Assembly: GCF_000002985.6 (NCBI RefSeq) | Contig: NC_003284.9 | Coordinates: 1,798,001 to 1,862,000, forward strand | Direction of reading: 5' to 3' | DNA length: 64,000 nucleotides | Source of the DNA: Caenorhabditis elegans | Taxonomy: Eukaryota > Nematoda > Chromadorea > Rhabditida > Rhabditidae | Shown here: positions 10,843 to 20,864 of the stretch, in pieces | Layout of the letters: each line of letters begins with the position of its first letter | How positions within the stretch are numbered: position 1 is the stretch's first letter | The notes under the pieces: generated by a model | Database searches by the model: none | What the model saw: only the letters and a program-made list of their open reading frames with translations | What the model was told of the DNA's origin: nothing | Made by a program: the position numbers and the translations under genes

Positions 10843-11544
10843 TTAAGGGATTACGCCGAAAATGATGTTGTCTTCTACGCCACTGAAAAATTGCAGTTTT
10901 CAATAACAGAGTAAGGAAAATCTTTTAAAACATGCAACATGTGCAAATGCTCAAACCGCATGGAAAAAATATAAAAAATAAATTCTAAAATTTATTTGAT
11001 TCAAATATTAATATTAAAGCATTGTAGGTGTGGTTTTTGAGTGTAAGTATTACACGTGGTGTCAGTCTGTCTAATTACAGTTTGATCTACCAAAAATGCG
11101 GGAATATTTTTCCAGAAAAAAAAACGTTAGTAGGCTCTTAGCCATGCGAAGTCAGATGATATGTCTGCATCTCAACTCCCGCATTTTTTTTAGATCAATT
11201 CGAAATAAGACATTCTGACTTTACGTGGTATTATAAAAAAAGTTTAAAAAAAAATTTTTTTTTGAAAGCTTATTTACCGTTCGTGAAGAGTTCGCACCAT
11301 TCGACGTGCAACGCGTACTTCTCGAGCCTGGAAAGTGGTCTCCTGAATCAGGTCCCTGATATCTTGCATCAGACGCTGACGATCCCGAAATTCGCCAGGA
11401 TTCAGCTCCATCACTTGGATCAACACTTGATCCAGACGCTCAAGACGCTGCACATAATCTTCCAGCAATGCTCTCAATACATCGAGCATTTCCCCATAAC
11501 TGTTTGCCATTATCACTTCATTTCGGATGTGGATTTGAATCATT
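10843..11544 (-). CDS. Small helical protein of unknown function
   Basis: Two exons on the minus strand: 11544-11278, then 10882-10843 with a TAA stop. The first ATG (11543) follows a CATTCAG acceptor by one base, which fits a trans-splice site or an upstream intron. A second in-frame ATG (MANSYGEMLDV) lies at 11510. The product is about 90-101 residues. It is rich in Leu, Arg, Glu and Gln with heptad-like spacing (LEDYVQRLERLDQVLIQVM), predicts as long helices or a coiled coil, and ends RGVEDNIIFGVIP. There is no signal peptide or membrane segment. It lies about 1.1 kb downstream of the next minus-strand gene, so a shared operon is possible but unproven. I do not recognise the family. Confidence 0.6.
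11054..11229. repeat. CACGTGGTGTCAG palindromic repeat, copy 2
   Basis: It starts CACGTGGTGTCAGTCTGTC. The inverted end is degenerate (ctgactttacgtggt). GTTTGATCTAC and its inverse lie inside. Confidence 0.7.
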
Positions 11545-11609
11545 CTGAATGTCTCTATTAGTGTTGGTGTAGCGCCAGTGAGGAAACTGCTTTAAAACAT
11601 GCCTATGGT

Positions 11610-11715
11610 AACACAATTACCTACCTAGCAACCTAGCTTACCTAGCCCAACCTAGCTTACCTAGCCTATCTAGCCTACCTAGCCTACTTAGCCTATTTAG
11701 CCTACCCGGCCTACC
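11610..11715. repeat. CCTAGCCTAC short tandem repeat
   Basis: About ten degenerate copies of a ten-base word (cctagcctac/cctagcttac). The array is followed by the same flank (ctcaagctaattgaagtta) that follows a second array at 13.7 kb, so both belong to one dispersed element. Confidence 0.8.
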
Positions 11716-11834
11716 GGTTCTCAAGCTAATTGAAGTTATTTGTAAAAAGATTCAAAAAAAAATTCTAAATTTTATATGATTTTTGAAAATTGGAAAAATC
11801 TCAGTTTCTTTCTAATTCCTTTTTGAATTTTTAA

Positions 11835-12275
11835 AATTTTCCACTAGGGTCTAGAACATTCCAGAATTCTTTTGAATTTTCCAGAACCTTTTAAAACTGT
11901 CCAGAATTTTTTAAAATTTTCCAGAACCTTCTAAAACTTTCCAGAATTTTTTTTCAATTGTCCAGAAGGTTCTTGAACATTCCAGATTTTTTTTGAATTT
12001 TCCAGTAGGTTCTAGAACATTCCAAAATTTTTTAAATTTTCCAGAAGGTTCTAGAACATTCCAGAATTATTTCAAAATTTCCAGAACCTTCTAGAGCTTT
12101 ACAGAATTGTTTCGAATTTTCTAGAACCTTTTAGAACATTTCAGAATTATTTCAAAATTTTACAGAACCTTCTAGAACAATCCAGAATTTTCTTACATTT
12201 TCCAGAACCTTTTAGAACATTCCAGATTTTTTTTAAAATTTTATAGAAACTTCTAGAATTTTTACAATTTCCCCA
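11835..12275. repeat. Heat-shock-element-like tandem array
   Basis: About nine degenerate units of roughly 45-50 bases are built on TTCCAGAA and TTCTAGAA. At 12039-12066 six alternating TTC/GAA pentamers lie in perfect register, a strong HSF-type site by the nTTCnnGAAn rule. Helitron copies carrying such sites are described in C. elegans; I cannot see Helitron ends here. Confidence 0.75.
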
Positions 12276-12685
12276 CTGGCTTTAATATTTAAATAAAAAT
12301 GTAAAAATGAAAAATATATCAAAATAGCTTTCAGACCATTGAATTAGATACAAATTTAAAATTAAAAAAAAATTTTGAAAATTTACATTAAATTATTAAA
12401 TGAATATTGAAATTGGCTTAAAGAAAAAAAAACAAAATAGGATTACAGAAAAAAAAATCACAAATTCACGATTTTGCGAATTGACAATTTACGAATACAA
12501 ATAGATTGGGACTTGGATAAAATCAGAAATAGAAAGTAAAACTCAAAATCTAGTAGGAAATTGGAAAAATGGGAAAAGTTGATGAAAAAAGATACAATGG
12601 GAAATACCTATACATATGTATAATCTGGTTGAAAATATTTGAACATAAAAATTACCGATAATATAATTGCAATATGTTATCCGTT

Positions 12686-15648
12686 TTAAATAGAAAAGCT
12701 GCCGGAAACTGGCATTTGTTGGAAAACTTCATCCGGCTTAGCCGAGGATACCGGGTTTTCGGCCTTCGATGATGTCTTTGCCTGTTGGCCGGAGCACTGA
12801 CTATCTGAAAAATATAATATTTTGAATGCAGAGAAGGGTCAGTAGGAAAATGTTTGAAAATAATTTACCCATTCTGGCCATCAAATGTGTCGGCTTTGGC
12901 GGCACCGGGGGAGGCGTTGGAAATGGGCTAACATTTGGCAAGACAGAAGTCGATTGGGTTTTCTGTGGTGGCTCTGGAATTGTTTTTTGTAAAGAGGAGA
13001 TCTATGTCCAGTTGCCGAAATTTTTTGGGTTCGGCAACTTCGGTAATCGCCGGTTGCCGAAAATATCGGTTGCCGCCCAGCTCTCTAACATACCTTGCTC
13101 GGCAGTTGAGCTAGAATCTATTGTGACCGGAGCTGTGACTGTTGGCTGCTTCTTCTCAATGCCGCATTCGGAATTCAATTTCTGGCTTGGAGCAGTTTCT
13201 GCAGCTGGGATATCGGTTGGAAAAGTAGAAGCTTGTTCAGTCTGCTCACTGATGACCGAGAAGACCAGTGGATCGTGAATCCGAATTTGTGGCAGATTGG
13301 GACAACTGGCTTCTTTGATTGGAGGCGGCGGGGCAATTCTTGTTGGAACGATCACTCTGATCTGCTTCTTTCGTGGATCCTGATTGCAGTCGAATGGAGT
13401 ATGGAGAATGGGGCTCTGAAAACGGTAGTTTTTTTTTAATTTTTGATGAACTGGCTTGGCTCACCGTGTTAATTCGACAGCTCTCGCAGATGGCCGGATT
13501 TGGCTGGGAGTGGCATTGACCTTGAAAGAAAAACATTAGTATGTTTGATATTTCAATTTTAGGATATACATATAATTTTTCATACCGGTAAGATTAAATT
13601 TTTTTTAAACCAGAAAAAAAAATTCGAAATCACCTAGAGATTTTGCGATTAAATCATGCTTATGGTACCACAATGACCTACCTAGCCTACCTAGCCTTCC
13701 TAGTCCACCTAGCCTTCCTAGCCTACCTAGGCACCGGTGCTCAAGCTAATTGAAGTTAATTGTTCAAAATTCAGAAAAAAAACTCTAATTTTTATATGAT
13801 TTTTGAAAAGTGAAAAATGGTTTTTTCGCCGCAGCCGACATTTTTCGAGTTTCCCGCCGAACTATACAAAAGGCGCGGCAAGCGTTTTAGCGTCTGCGTA
13901 TAAGCCTTTACTAGAGACTGGGTTTTTTTTTTATTTTTACAACTAAAACAACAACGTTTGCAGTACAAGCAACAATAGTTTAATTTCTTACCGGTTTGAA
14001 GATCCTCTGGCTTGCTGTTCCCCGAAGAATCCTGGAATTTTTTTCCTTAAAGGGGGAGTAGAGTTTGTGGGGAAATATATGTTTCTGACTCTAATTTTGC
14101 CCCTGATACCGAATATCGATGTGAAAAAATTTTAAAAAATTTCCCTGATTTTATATTAATTTTTAAAATCCGAAAATCCATTGGATGCCTATATGTGAGT
14201 TTTCAAACGCAAAATTTTCCCGCCAGAGACGCCCCGCCCACGAAACCGTGCCGCACGTGTTGGTTTACGAGCTGAATATTTTCCTTCTATTTTTATTTGA
14301 TTTTATACCGATTTTCGTCGATTTTTCTCATTTTTTCTCATTGTTTTGGTGTTTTTTATTGAAAATTTTGTGATTTTCGTAAATTTATTCCTATTTATTA
14401 ATAAAAACAAAAACAATTCCATTAAATATCCTATTTTCAGCTCAAAATCGACTGGAGACGGAAAATCGCGGCGAAACGACGTTTCCTGGAAAAGTGAGAA
14501 TTTCTTATGGCAAATATTATTTAAAATCAATCAAAATATAAAAAATAGTTCGTTCGCTGAAAATTTAAGCGTTTTCCGACCAAAATCAGCCCCTAGAGCG
14601 TCTATCCAAAGTTGGCGTTCCTCTTCTTTTGTCGGTATTCGGGTTACTTTAGTGGATGACTGTAGCATGTCGCAGAACTGACATCGTTTATATTGGGACA
14701 TCCAGAAAACTATCATAAAATTATATTTTTGTATCAGTTAGTTTTTTTCAATATACTTCACACAGTTCAGAACCAGCTTAATTGTGAAATGTTTTAATGT
14801 CTTACTGCGAAAATTTTATTTCTTAAAAGTTATCAAATCTCAATAACGAAAGGGTTCTACAATAATACAAACATTTAATTTTCAGAGTTCCGGAAACATT
14901 GATTCGACGCGCTCCGGAGGATCCTCGAGGACAATTTTTTTTTCCAAAAAATGTGTTTTTTTAATTATTTTTTTTCAAAAATGAACAATTTTAATGTTAA
15001 ATTTATTTCTTGGCGTAAATAAGAGTCTCAATGAGACTCTCAGAAGAAAATTGATAAATATTATTAATGATAAAATAATAATAATAATAATCTTGTTGAT
15101 CCGTTCTATCTCCAGACGATTTTCCTCGTCTCCAGTCGATTTTGCGCTGAAAATGGGATATTTAATGGAATTGTTTTTGTTTTTATTAATAAATAGGAAT
15201 AAATTTACGAAAATCACAAAGTTTTCAATAAAAAACACCAAAAAAAATGAGAAGAAATGAGAAAAATCGACGAAAATCGGTGTAAAATCAAATAAAAATA
15301 GAAGGAAAATATTCAGCTCGTAAACCCACACGTGCGGCACCGTTTCGTGGGCGGGGCGTCTCTGGCGGGAAAATTTTGCGTTTGAAAACTCACATATAGG
15401 CATCCAATGGATTTTCGGATTTTAAAAATTAATATAAAATCAGGGAAATTTTTTAAAATTTTTTCACATCGATATTCGGTATCAGGGGCAAAATTAGAGT
15501 CAGAAACATATATTTCCCCACAAACTCTACTCCCCCTTTAACCTTTCAATAAGCGGAATAATACCTTCTTGCTTTTTTTCGAGAACGGATTAAATTTCTT
15601 TTTCCAATTTTTCCAATTTTTATCTTTTTTCTCGTTTCGATTTTCCAT
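12686..15648 (-). CDS. Pro/Ser-rich protein of unknown function
   Basis: Six exons read on the minus strand with consistent phases: 15648-15565, about 14033-13991, about 13522-13466, about 13414-13094, about 12970-12868 and 12804-12686 (TAA). Exon 1 starts at an ATG and is very basic (KNWKNWKKKFNPFSKKSKK). Next come a short acidic stretch (SSGNSKPEDLQT) and a small cysteine cluster (GQCHSQPNPAICESCRI). A long Pro/Ser/Thr-rich part follows (RIAPPPPIKE, FPTPPPVPPKPT), and the end is MPVSGSFSI. The product is about 225 residues, with no signal peptide or membrane segment. The proline runs could bind SH3 or WW domains, but that is only a guess. Intron 1 holds a 1.5-kb palindromic transposon, and a GGCAA-type repeat lies next to a splice donor. 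I do not recognise the family. Confidence 0.65.
13005..13090. repeat. GGCAAC/GTTGCC repeat abutting a splice donor
   Basis: It is a self-complementary stretch of ttgccg and cggcaac words, related in sequence to the hAT MITE at 10.3 kb but lacking its clean ends. It lies in an intron and stops within a few bases of the donor at 13093. Confidence 0.6.
13673..13740. repeat. CCTAGCCTAC short tandem repeat, second copy
   Basis: It carries the same ten-base word and the same flanks on both sides as the array at 11.6 kb (catgcttatggta before, ctcaagctaattgaagtta after). Confidence 0.8.
14047..15541. mobile_element. TTAA-flanked palindromic DNA transposon carrying a THAP-like fragment
   Basis: The element at 14051-15537 begins AGGGGGAGTAGAGTTTGTGG and ends with its exact inverse, and TTAA stands on both outer sides (14047-14050, 15538-15541). 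The inverted arms are about 410 bases each and nearly identical: the same short peptide (MPICEFSNAKFSRQRRPAHE) can be read inward from both ends. The unique middle of about 660 bases contains a minus-strand open stretch with a zinc-binding look (see 14531-14716). TTAA duplications point to a piggyBac-like mobiliser. The element sits in intron 1 of the Pro/Ser-rich gene. Confidence 0.85.
14531..14716 (-). pseudogene. THAP-like zinc-finger fragment inside the palindromic element
   Basis: The minus-strand reading starts at an ATG preceding SQYKRCQFCDMLQSS and continues TKVTRIPTKEEERQLWIDAL. A C-x2-C pair, a basic residue before I-P, and a tryptophan followed by an ALG-like motif fit the first half of a THAP DNA-binding domain. 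The second half (C-x2-H) is missing because the frame stops soon after. It may be an exon of the element's former transposase or a captured host exon. The homology is by eye only. Confidence 0.4.
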
Positions 15649-15649
15649 T

Positions 15650-17230
15650 TCAATTTGACGAGTATGAAATTGTAGAAGTATGAATCTGAAAAATTTCACT
15701 GGGAAACTGGTTGGAGTAAAGTGAAGTAAGGAAAAGTTAGTAAGTGGTCCACAACAATTATTAATGTTACCAATCAGTATTGATTATTTCATCATGATTA
15801 CAAAATAACAACCAAATCAAAACATAAATAAATACTGAATCAGACCAACTTGATGACTTACATAAAATGAGAAATTTTACACATCGTAACCAGAAAAACA
15901 TTAAAAAAACGGGGAGAACATTGCATGCTAGTCGGGTATAAAATTTCCCATTCTTAAAATGAATTTAAAAAATTACTAATTATAATTTTTTTGAGTTTTT
16001 TAGTTAAAACATTTTTTTGCCGAAAATTTTAAAATGCCAAAAATTTTTGATTGCTGTCCCCTGTGCTAGATGTTAGATTTGAGCCCTGTGTTAGATTTTC
16101 ACCGACTTATCACGAGATAATGTGCAAAAATAATTACAGATCTATTCAGGGATTTGAATTACTCGTTTCTAGATTTTTTTGATTTTTTGGTGGTTTGACA
16201 ATAATTTTTTGTTCATGTTTCTTGGGAAAAAATGACAACAATGTGCAAAAGGTCGCAACGCTCGGAACATGAGAAATTTTAGCTAATGAGAATGGATGCT
16301 TTGAACAAAATAAAACTAGAACCTGTTGGCAAGGAAAAAAACTATCGACAAGGACGTGATATGCACAAAAAAAACAATTGTCCTTTTCCTATCTGATGGA
16401 TTTTTTGTGTTTTGTAAACCGACTTGAGACTGATCACCAATTTATGACTCATACAAAAAAATTTTCTCATGAATTCCGAACGGATCAAACAGAAAATTCG
16501 AATGTTCAGATATGATTTTAAAATATAATCTCTGTGGAAAACATGCACACCGGGGATGTGCAAGATTTTTTAAATACTTTTTGAGTAGAAAAACTTGAAT
16601 AACAACCCTTATTTTTTAAGAATTTTCGATTATTTGACAATTACCAAATCGGAAAATAATTCAACATTTTTCAACCTGATGACGCTTGAATGGTCCCAAA
16701 AACTTTAGTCATTATGTGCCTATGTTTTGAAATTATTCAAATGATGCTCGACAAAAATTGGATGCCGATTGGAATCGGATGCCCTTCTCGATTTAACAAA
16801 TTTTCACAGCATACTGTATTTCACAGTATACTGCGTGAGTTAATTTCAAAAAACACAAATCTTATCAGAATTTAATAAGAAAAAAAACCACAGAAGCAAC
16901 AAGTTTAAAAAGTGACAAAAAGGTTTTTAGGAAGTTTTTAATTCTTTGCTTAATATTGTTTTTAAAGTAGCGCCAAGTGTAGTATTCCAAAACTGCCGAA
17001 TATCATAATAAAACACCACAAAATTTTTTTCAGATTTTGGCACATCATCACCTTTAAAAATTGAGTAGCGTTAGTTCAAAAATGCACAAAATGGTTTGGA
17101 ATTTGTAGAATTGTGAGCCAAAAAATTCAATTGTTTCAAAAATTTAACTGTTCTACTTCTACATTGTTGAAATGAGAATAGTTGTAATACAATTAAAATT
17201 TAAAGTTGTGCAGAAAAAATTCGGACATTT
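15650..17230. other. AT-rich intergenic stretch
   Basis: I see no supported exon. A short agtagcgccaagtg word at about 16970 matches the dispersed repeat at 9.9, 11.6 and 59.0 kb. Confidence 0.5.
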
Positions 17231-17239
17231 TCAGAATCA

Positions 17240-17374
17240 GCATGGCCACCATCACCTTTGCAACGTTACCCCAGACTTCTAAAGGACTGTTTAAATATCG
17301 TTATTACCTGCAGCAGCTCAATTTGAAAAAGTTAAGGAGGAAACTTTCAATGACTGCTGAAATTATATTTGGTG
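17240..17374 (+). CDS. Candidate first exon, unassigned
   Basis: An ATG (MATITFATLPQTSKGLFKYR) follows a TTTTCAG acceptor by a few bases and stays open through LQQLNLKKLRRKLSMTAEIIF to a strong GTGAGT donor. The codon use looks real. The donor phase does not match the membrane-protein frame at 18406. Joined there it would open another frame of about 30 residues (DARLPIQKEQ...). It may be an alternative first exon or a stand-alone relic. Confidence 0.35.
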
Positions 17375-18405
17375 AGTATCAACATTTTATTTAAAAATTA
17401 AAAAAAAAGAAGTTTTTCTTCGAAAAAAAAAACCAACACAGCTTTCTCGGATGAGCTTCTCTATATTTTTAAAATTTTTGAAAATTGTTTATTTTTCACC
17501 GTCTCCAATCTTCTTTTTTCGTTAAAATTGGAGTCCTTTGCTTCTTGCTCCCCTTTTATTTCAAAAAGACCGAAAGCACAAATATAAAAGAACCAGCCCC
17601 CGCAAAACAAAACTAAAAACCTATAATTACCAAAAATCTAGAATATTCTGCAAGTACCTTGGGACTCCAAACGAGTATGATATTATCATATCGTTGCTAT
17701 AGAGATAATACTCGGTTGTTGTGGAAGATGTAAGCTATGGTTAGTCCTCAGGAGAATAGTATACTACATGTGATCTGAATGTTTTGTCAAAAGAGCTTTG
17801 ATTATTGCAATTTTTCTTTTTTGTTTAGTTCTGATTTCAAACTTTTACGATCTTTTAGAGATTTTTTAAAAAGTTGGTTTTTAGAGTTTTTCAATGTTTC
17901 ATTAGACTTGTTTTGCGAAGTCCATGCAAATTGAAGGTGTAGTAGTAGTCGACCAAATCTCATAATAAAAAAATTCCAAAAAATATTTAATGATTTTTCA
18001 AATTTCCAGTTTTGCCAAGTTGGCGAGTATAAAAACAAGCTTTTAGGGAAATCCTGTGCAATGTCGCTTGTTCCGACATTTAGAATATTTGAACATAAAT
18101 AATTAAAACAAAATTAAAGTAAAAAAATCGTAGAAAAAAACATTTTCGGTCGACTTCCAAAATTTTGTGTCAAAAACGGAGTAATTTTCACTTTTTGAAA
18201 AAAAAATAGTTCTTTTAAAGTGAAAGTTTTTCTAGAAGATTTGGTATTTTTGGCACTATAGTAGTAGTTTTAAACACTCTCCCCAATGTTTCAGTCCAAT
18301 GCTAAATTTTCACTGAACTCTGAGTTTTTTCTCTGGAGCATTTAAATTGCGAAAAACATAATGTCCTCTCCGAATTTTTTTATTTTAACGAAAAAAAAAT
18401 TCCAG

Positions 18406-18762
18406 ATGCAAGGCTACCCATCCAAAAAGAACAATTTCATCAAACTGAAGCCGCCGCTCAAGAAGAAACCCAAGAAAAAGCCCGAGACCGAAGATGAGTT
18501 CCCAAAATTTGACTATGGATGGACTCCGGTGATCATCTTTGCGACGACGTGCCTACTAGTTCTCACCACTTTGTTCAATGGATACATCATTGAGGATCAA
18601 GAGAAAGAGCTCTCGTATTCAAATAAAATGCTCGAGAAGGGAGTCCAAGAAGAAGCCCAGCCGTCGTACCATCAGTATGTCGTGGATCAGATTGATGAGG
18701 AGATGAGGAATATTCGACGAGAGGAGATGCCACCGAAGGAGATGGAGAGTTCGGGAAATTAA
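18406..18762 (+). CDS. Small single-pass membrane protein
   Basis: The product is 118 residues from the ATG directly after a TTCCAG acceptor. An in-frame ATG 45 bases upstream is less likely. The N-terminus is strongly basic (KPPLKKKPKKKP) and is followed by acidic residues. A single membrane span of about 22 residues at about 50-72 (VIIFATTCLLVLTTLFNGYII) comes next, then a charged helical tail rich in Glu, Gln and Arg. The basic N-terminal side suggests a type II orientation with the N-terminus cytosolic. A poly(A) signal-like AATAAA word lies about 30 bases after the stop. The protein has the same general build as the 19.6-kb gene on the other strand, but I see no sequence similarity. I do not recognise the family. 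Confidence 0.7.
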   Translation: MQGYPSKKNNFIKLKPPLKKKPKKKPETEDEFPKFDYGWTPVIIFATTCLLVLTTLFNGYIIEDQEKELSYSNKMLEKGVQEEAQPSYHQYVVDQIDEEMRNIRREEMPPKEMESSGN

Positions 18763-18894
18763 AATTTTGATTATTTTATAACATTATTTGAATAAAATGA
18801 AATATTTTGCAAACTAGCGTAATAAATTTCCTGATTGAGCAAGTTAGCATTTTTTAGTAAGTACATGTTGTAATGATGAACAGTAAATATTATG

Positions 18895-19300
18895 ATTCAG
18901 GGAAGGGCGGCAAACCACTTTTTTCCGGCAAAACGGCAAATCGGCAAGTCGCCGGAATTGAAAATTTCCGACACATCGGCAAACCAGCAAATTGGATCAT
19001 TTTCGGCAAATTGTGGTATCGCACTTATTTTTTTGGAAATTTCAGAATTTCAATTTCAAATGGAAAAACTAAACACATCCTATAAATGTTCTTACATCTA
19101 TTTTGAAAAATAAGCAAATTCTATGAAAATATCTAAGGAAAACTGAAAAAAAAATTGAGAAAGACACAGTTTGAAATGTCTTAATGTCTTATAAAAAATC
19201 CGTCTAATCATTTCCGGCAAGTCTGATATCCGGCAAATCGGCAATTTGGCAAATTGCCGGAATTGAAAATTAAAGGCAAATAGGCCGACACTGTATGTTA
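18895..19300. repeat. GGCAAA/GCCGG repeat pair
   Basis: Two clusters of cggcaaa words, at about 18900-19020 and 19205-19290, share the string gccggaattgaaaat. They flank about 180 bases of unrelated sequence and probably are the ends of one element. Confidence 0.6.
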
Positions 19301-19555
19301 AAATTTTTGAATCCGAATTTAAAGCATACTTATAAAGCATAGTAATCCCTGAATTTTCCAACTTTCATAACATTTTGAGGAAGAAAAATGAGCATGTGTC
19401 ATATAAAATGCTTCACATTTTCTAAAAATGGCAAAAACCCCATATTTTCAAAATATCTGAAGTACTGAAAACCAATTAAATTCGAAAATATTTAAATTAG
19501 TTCTTATTGTAAAAATGTTACTGATATAATTTTTCAATTAAATTCTTCATTTCAA

Positions 19556-19807
19556 TCAAGTAAACGTATAATCGAAAAATGAAAAAGTCTCCTGATCTTC
19601 ACTTATTTCCGAACTGAACCTGCTTTCATTATCTCTTGCCTCAAGAACACCCAGTAAAATAATAAGAACAAGCAAACAGGTCACAATAACGAATCCAATA
19701 AATCCGAAAATAGTAATAAGATGCCAAGTCACTATCGGAGTAATTGCTACGGAAGACACGTCGGCATGTGTTGTATGTTCTGTTGGAAGTGAAGGAAAAG
19801 GTACCAT
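19556..19807 (-). CDS. Small single-pass membrane protein
   Basis: A single exon of 83 residues on the minus strand. The ATG directly follows a CTTTCAG acceptor, as expected of a trans-spliced message or of a final exon with a non-coding first exon. A 24-residue hydrophobic segment (TIFGFIGFVIVTCLLVLIIL) lies at about residues 33-56. The N-terminal 30 residues are Thr/Pro/Ser-rich and uncharged. The C-terminal tail is acidic (EISEDQETFSFFDY). Without a cleavable signal peptide it is probably a type I or III membrane protein with a short acidic cytoplasmic tail. Its family is unknown to me. Confidence 0.6.
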   Translation of the reverse strand: MVPFPSLPTEHTTHADVSSVAITPIVTWHLITIFGFIGFVIVTCLLVLIILLGVLEARDNESRFSSEISEDQETFSFFDYTFT

Positions 19808-19829
19808 CTGAAAGTTTAAATGATTTTTT

Positions 19830-20860
19830 AGAGTATGAAAATCAATATCGGAAGCTTTTTTTTTATTGAAGTAGGAAAAATTTGATCTGAAAAAAGTTTC
19901 AGAGCATTTCCTACTAGAATTGAATTTATGAAGTTTTTCGAAACCGAATTTTGCAGAAATTTTTAAAAATCTGCTTCAAAGCAATGAAAAAAAGGACACA
20001 AATAATTTCACATTAAACTTTATTTGTTCATAGATCTCATCTGCCTCTAAATTTTTAAAGGAATCTTTTATAAAATCAAATAAAAAATTAAACAAAAACA
20101 TATCCAAAACTATAAGAAAACAATTTCGCATAATATGTAGCTTCAACAGACTTGATAAGAGAAGCTATAATCAACTCTCTTGTGAACACAAAAGTGAGGC
20201 GGGAGGAGGTTTGGATTTGTGAGTTTTTTTTCTAAAAAAATAAAAAACTAAATTTTCAAGAAGTATGTACAAAGGGGAAAAAAAATTATTAGCTTATTAC
20301 ATGCAAGCTAGAATAATTGAGGTTTTGAGAGAAAAAAAGCAAACAAAAAAGATATATGGAAAGCGAATTTTCTAGTAGGCAGGCGCGGTTTCAAGACACC
20401 CCGCCTGCCAAAAATCTGCCAGCTTTTTGCCACTTTCTTGCATTCTTACGTGAATTTACAAATTTATTTTTTTAATCAGTTTGATGAAAGTCAAATTAAA
20501 AAATGAAAAAAAAATCACGTTTGTTAGGCGCGAATTTAGTCGTAGGTAGCTTTTAGATCAGGTAGGCAGGCGTTTCAACGTCTACAGGAAAATCCTAGGA
20601 AATTCAATAAAGTTACAAATAGTCACTAAACATGACTTGTTATTGAAAACGTTTAAAAAAAACCAAAGAGAATTTATAGATGGCAAAGGAAATATTGATA
20701 AAAAACAACCCATAATTTTTTTGACATTTAAAATTTAAAATAAACTTAAAATTTAAAACAAGAATTAACCAAATCTAACCAACAACTAAACAAAAATTCA
20801 AAACTCAATACAAATCAATTACTAAAACAAAAAATACTAAAAAAGTATAGCATATTTCTA
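19830..20860. other. Spacer with GCAGGC repeats
   Basis: It holds copies of a repeat built on taggcaggcg and cgcctgcc (20375-20430, 20560-20575), also seen at 27.74-27.80 and 37.74 kb. No exon seen. Confidence 0.5.
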
Positions 20861-20864
20861 AAAA

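Noticed and set aside
11610-13740. CRISPR-like arrays from the short regular repeats
   Set aside because: The units are contiguous ten-base words without spacers, and the genome is clearly eukaryotic.
14185-15403. Two mirrored frames with the same N-terminal peptide as paralogous genes
   Set aside because: They are the two arms of the palindromic transposon read inward, without domain or codon signal.
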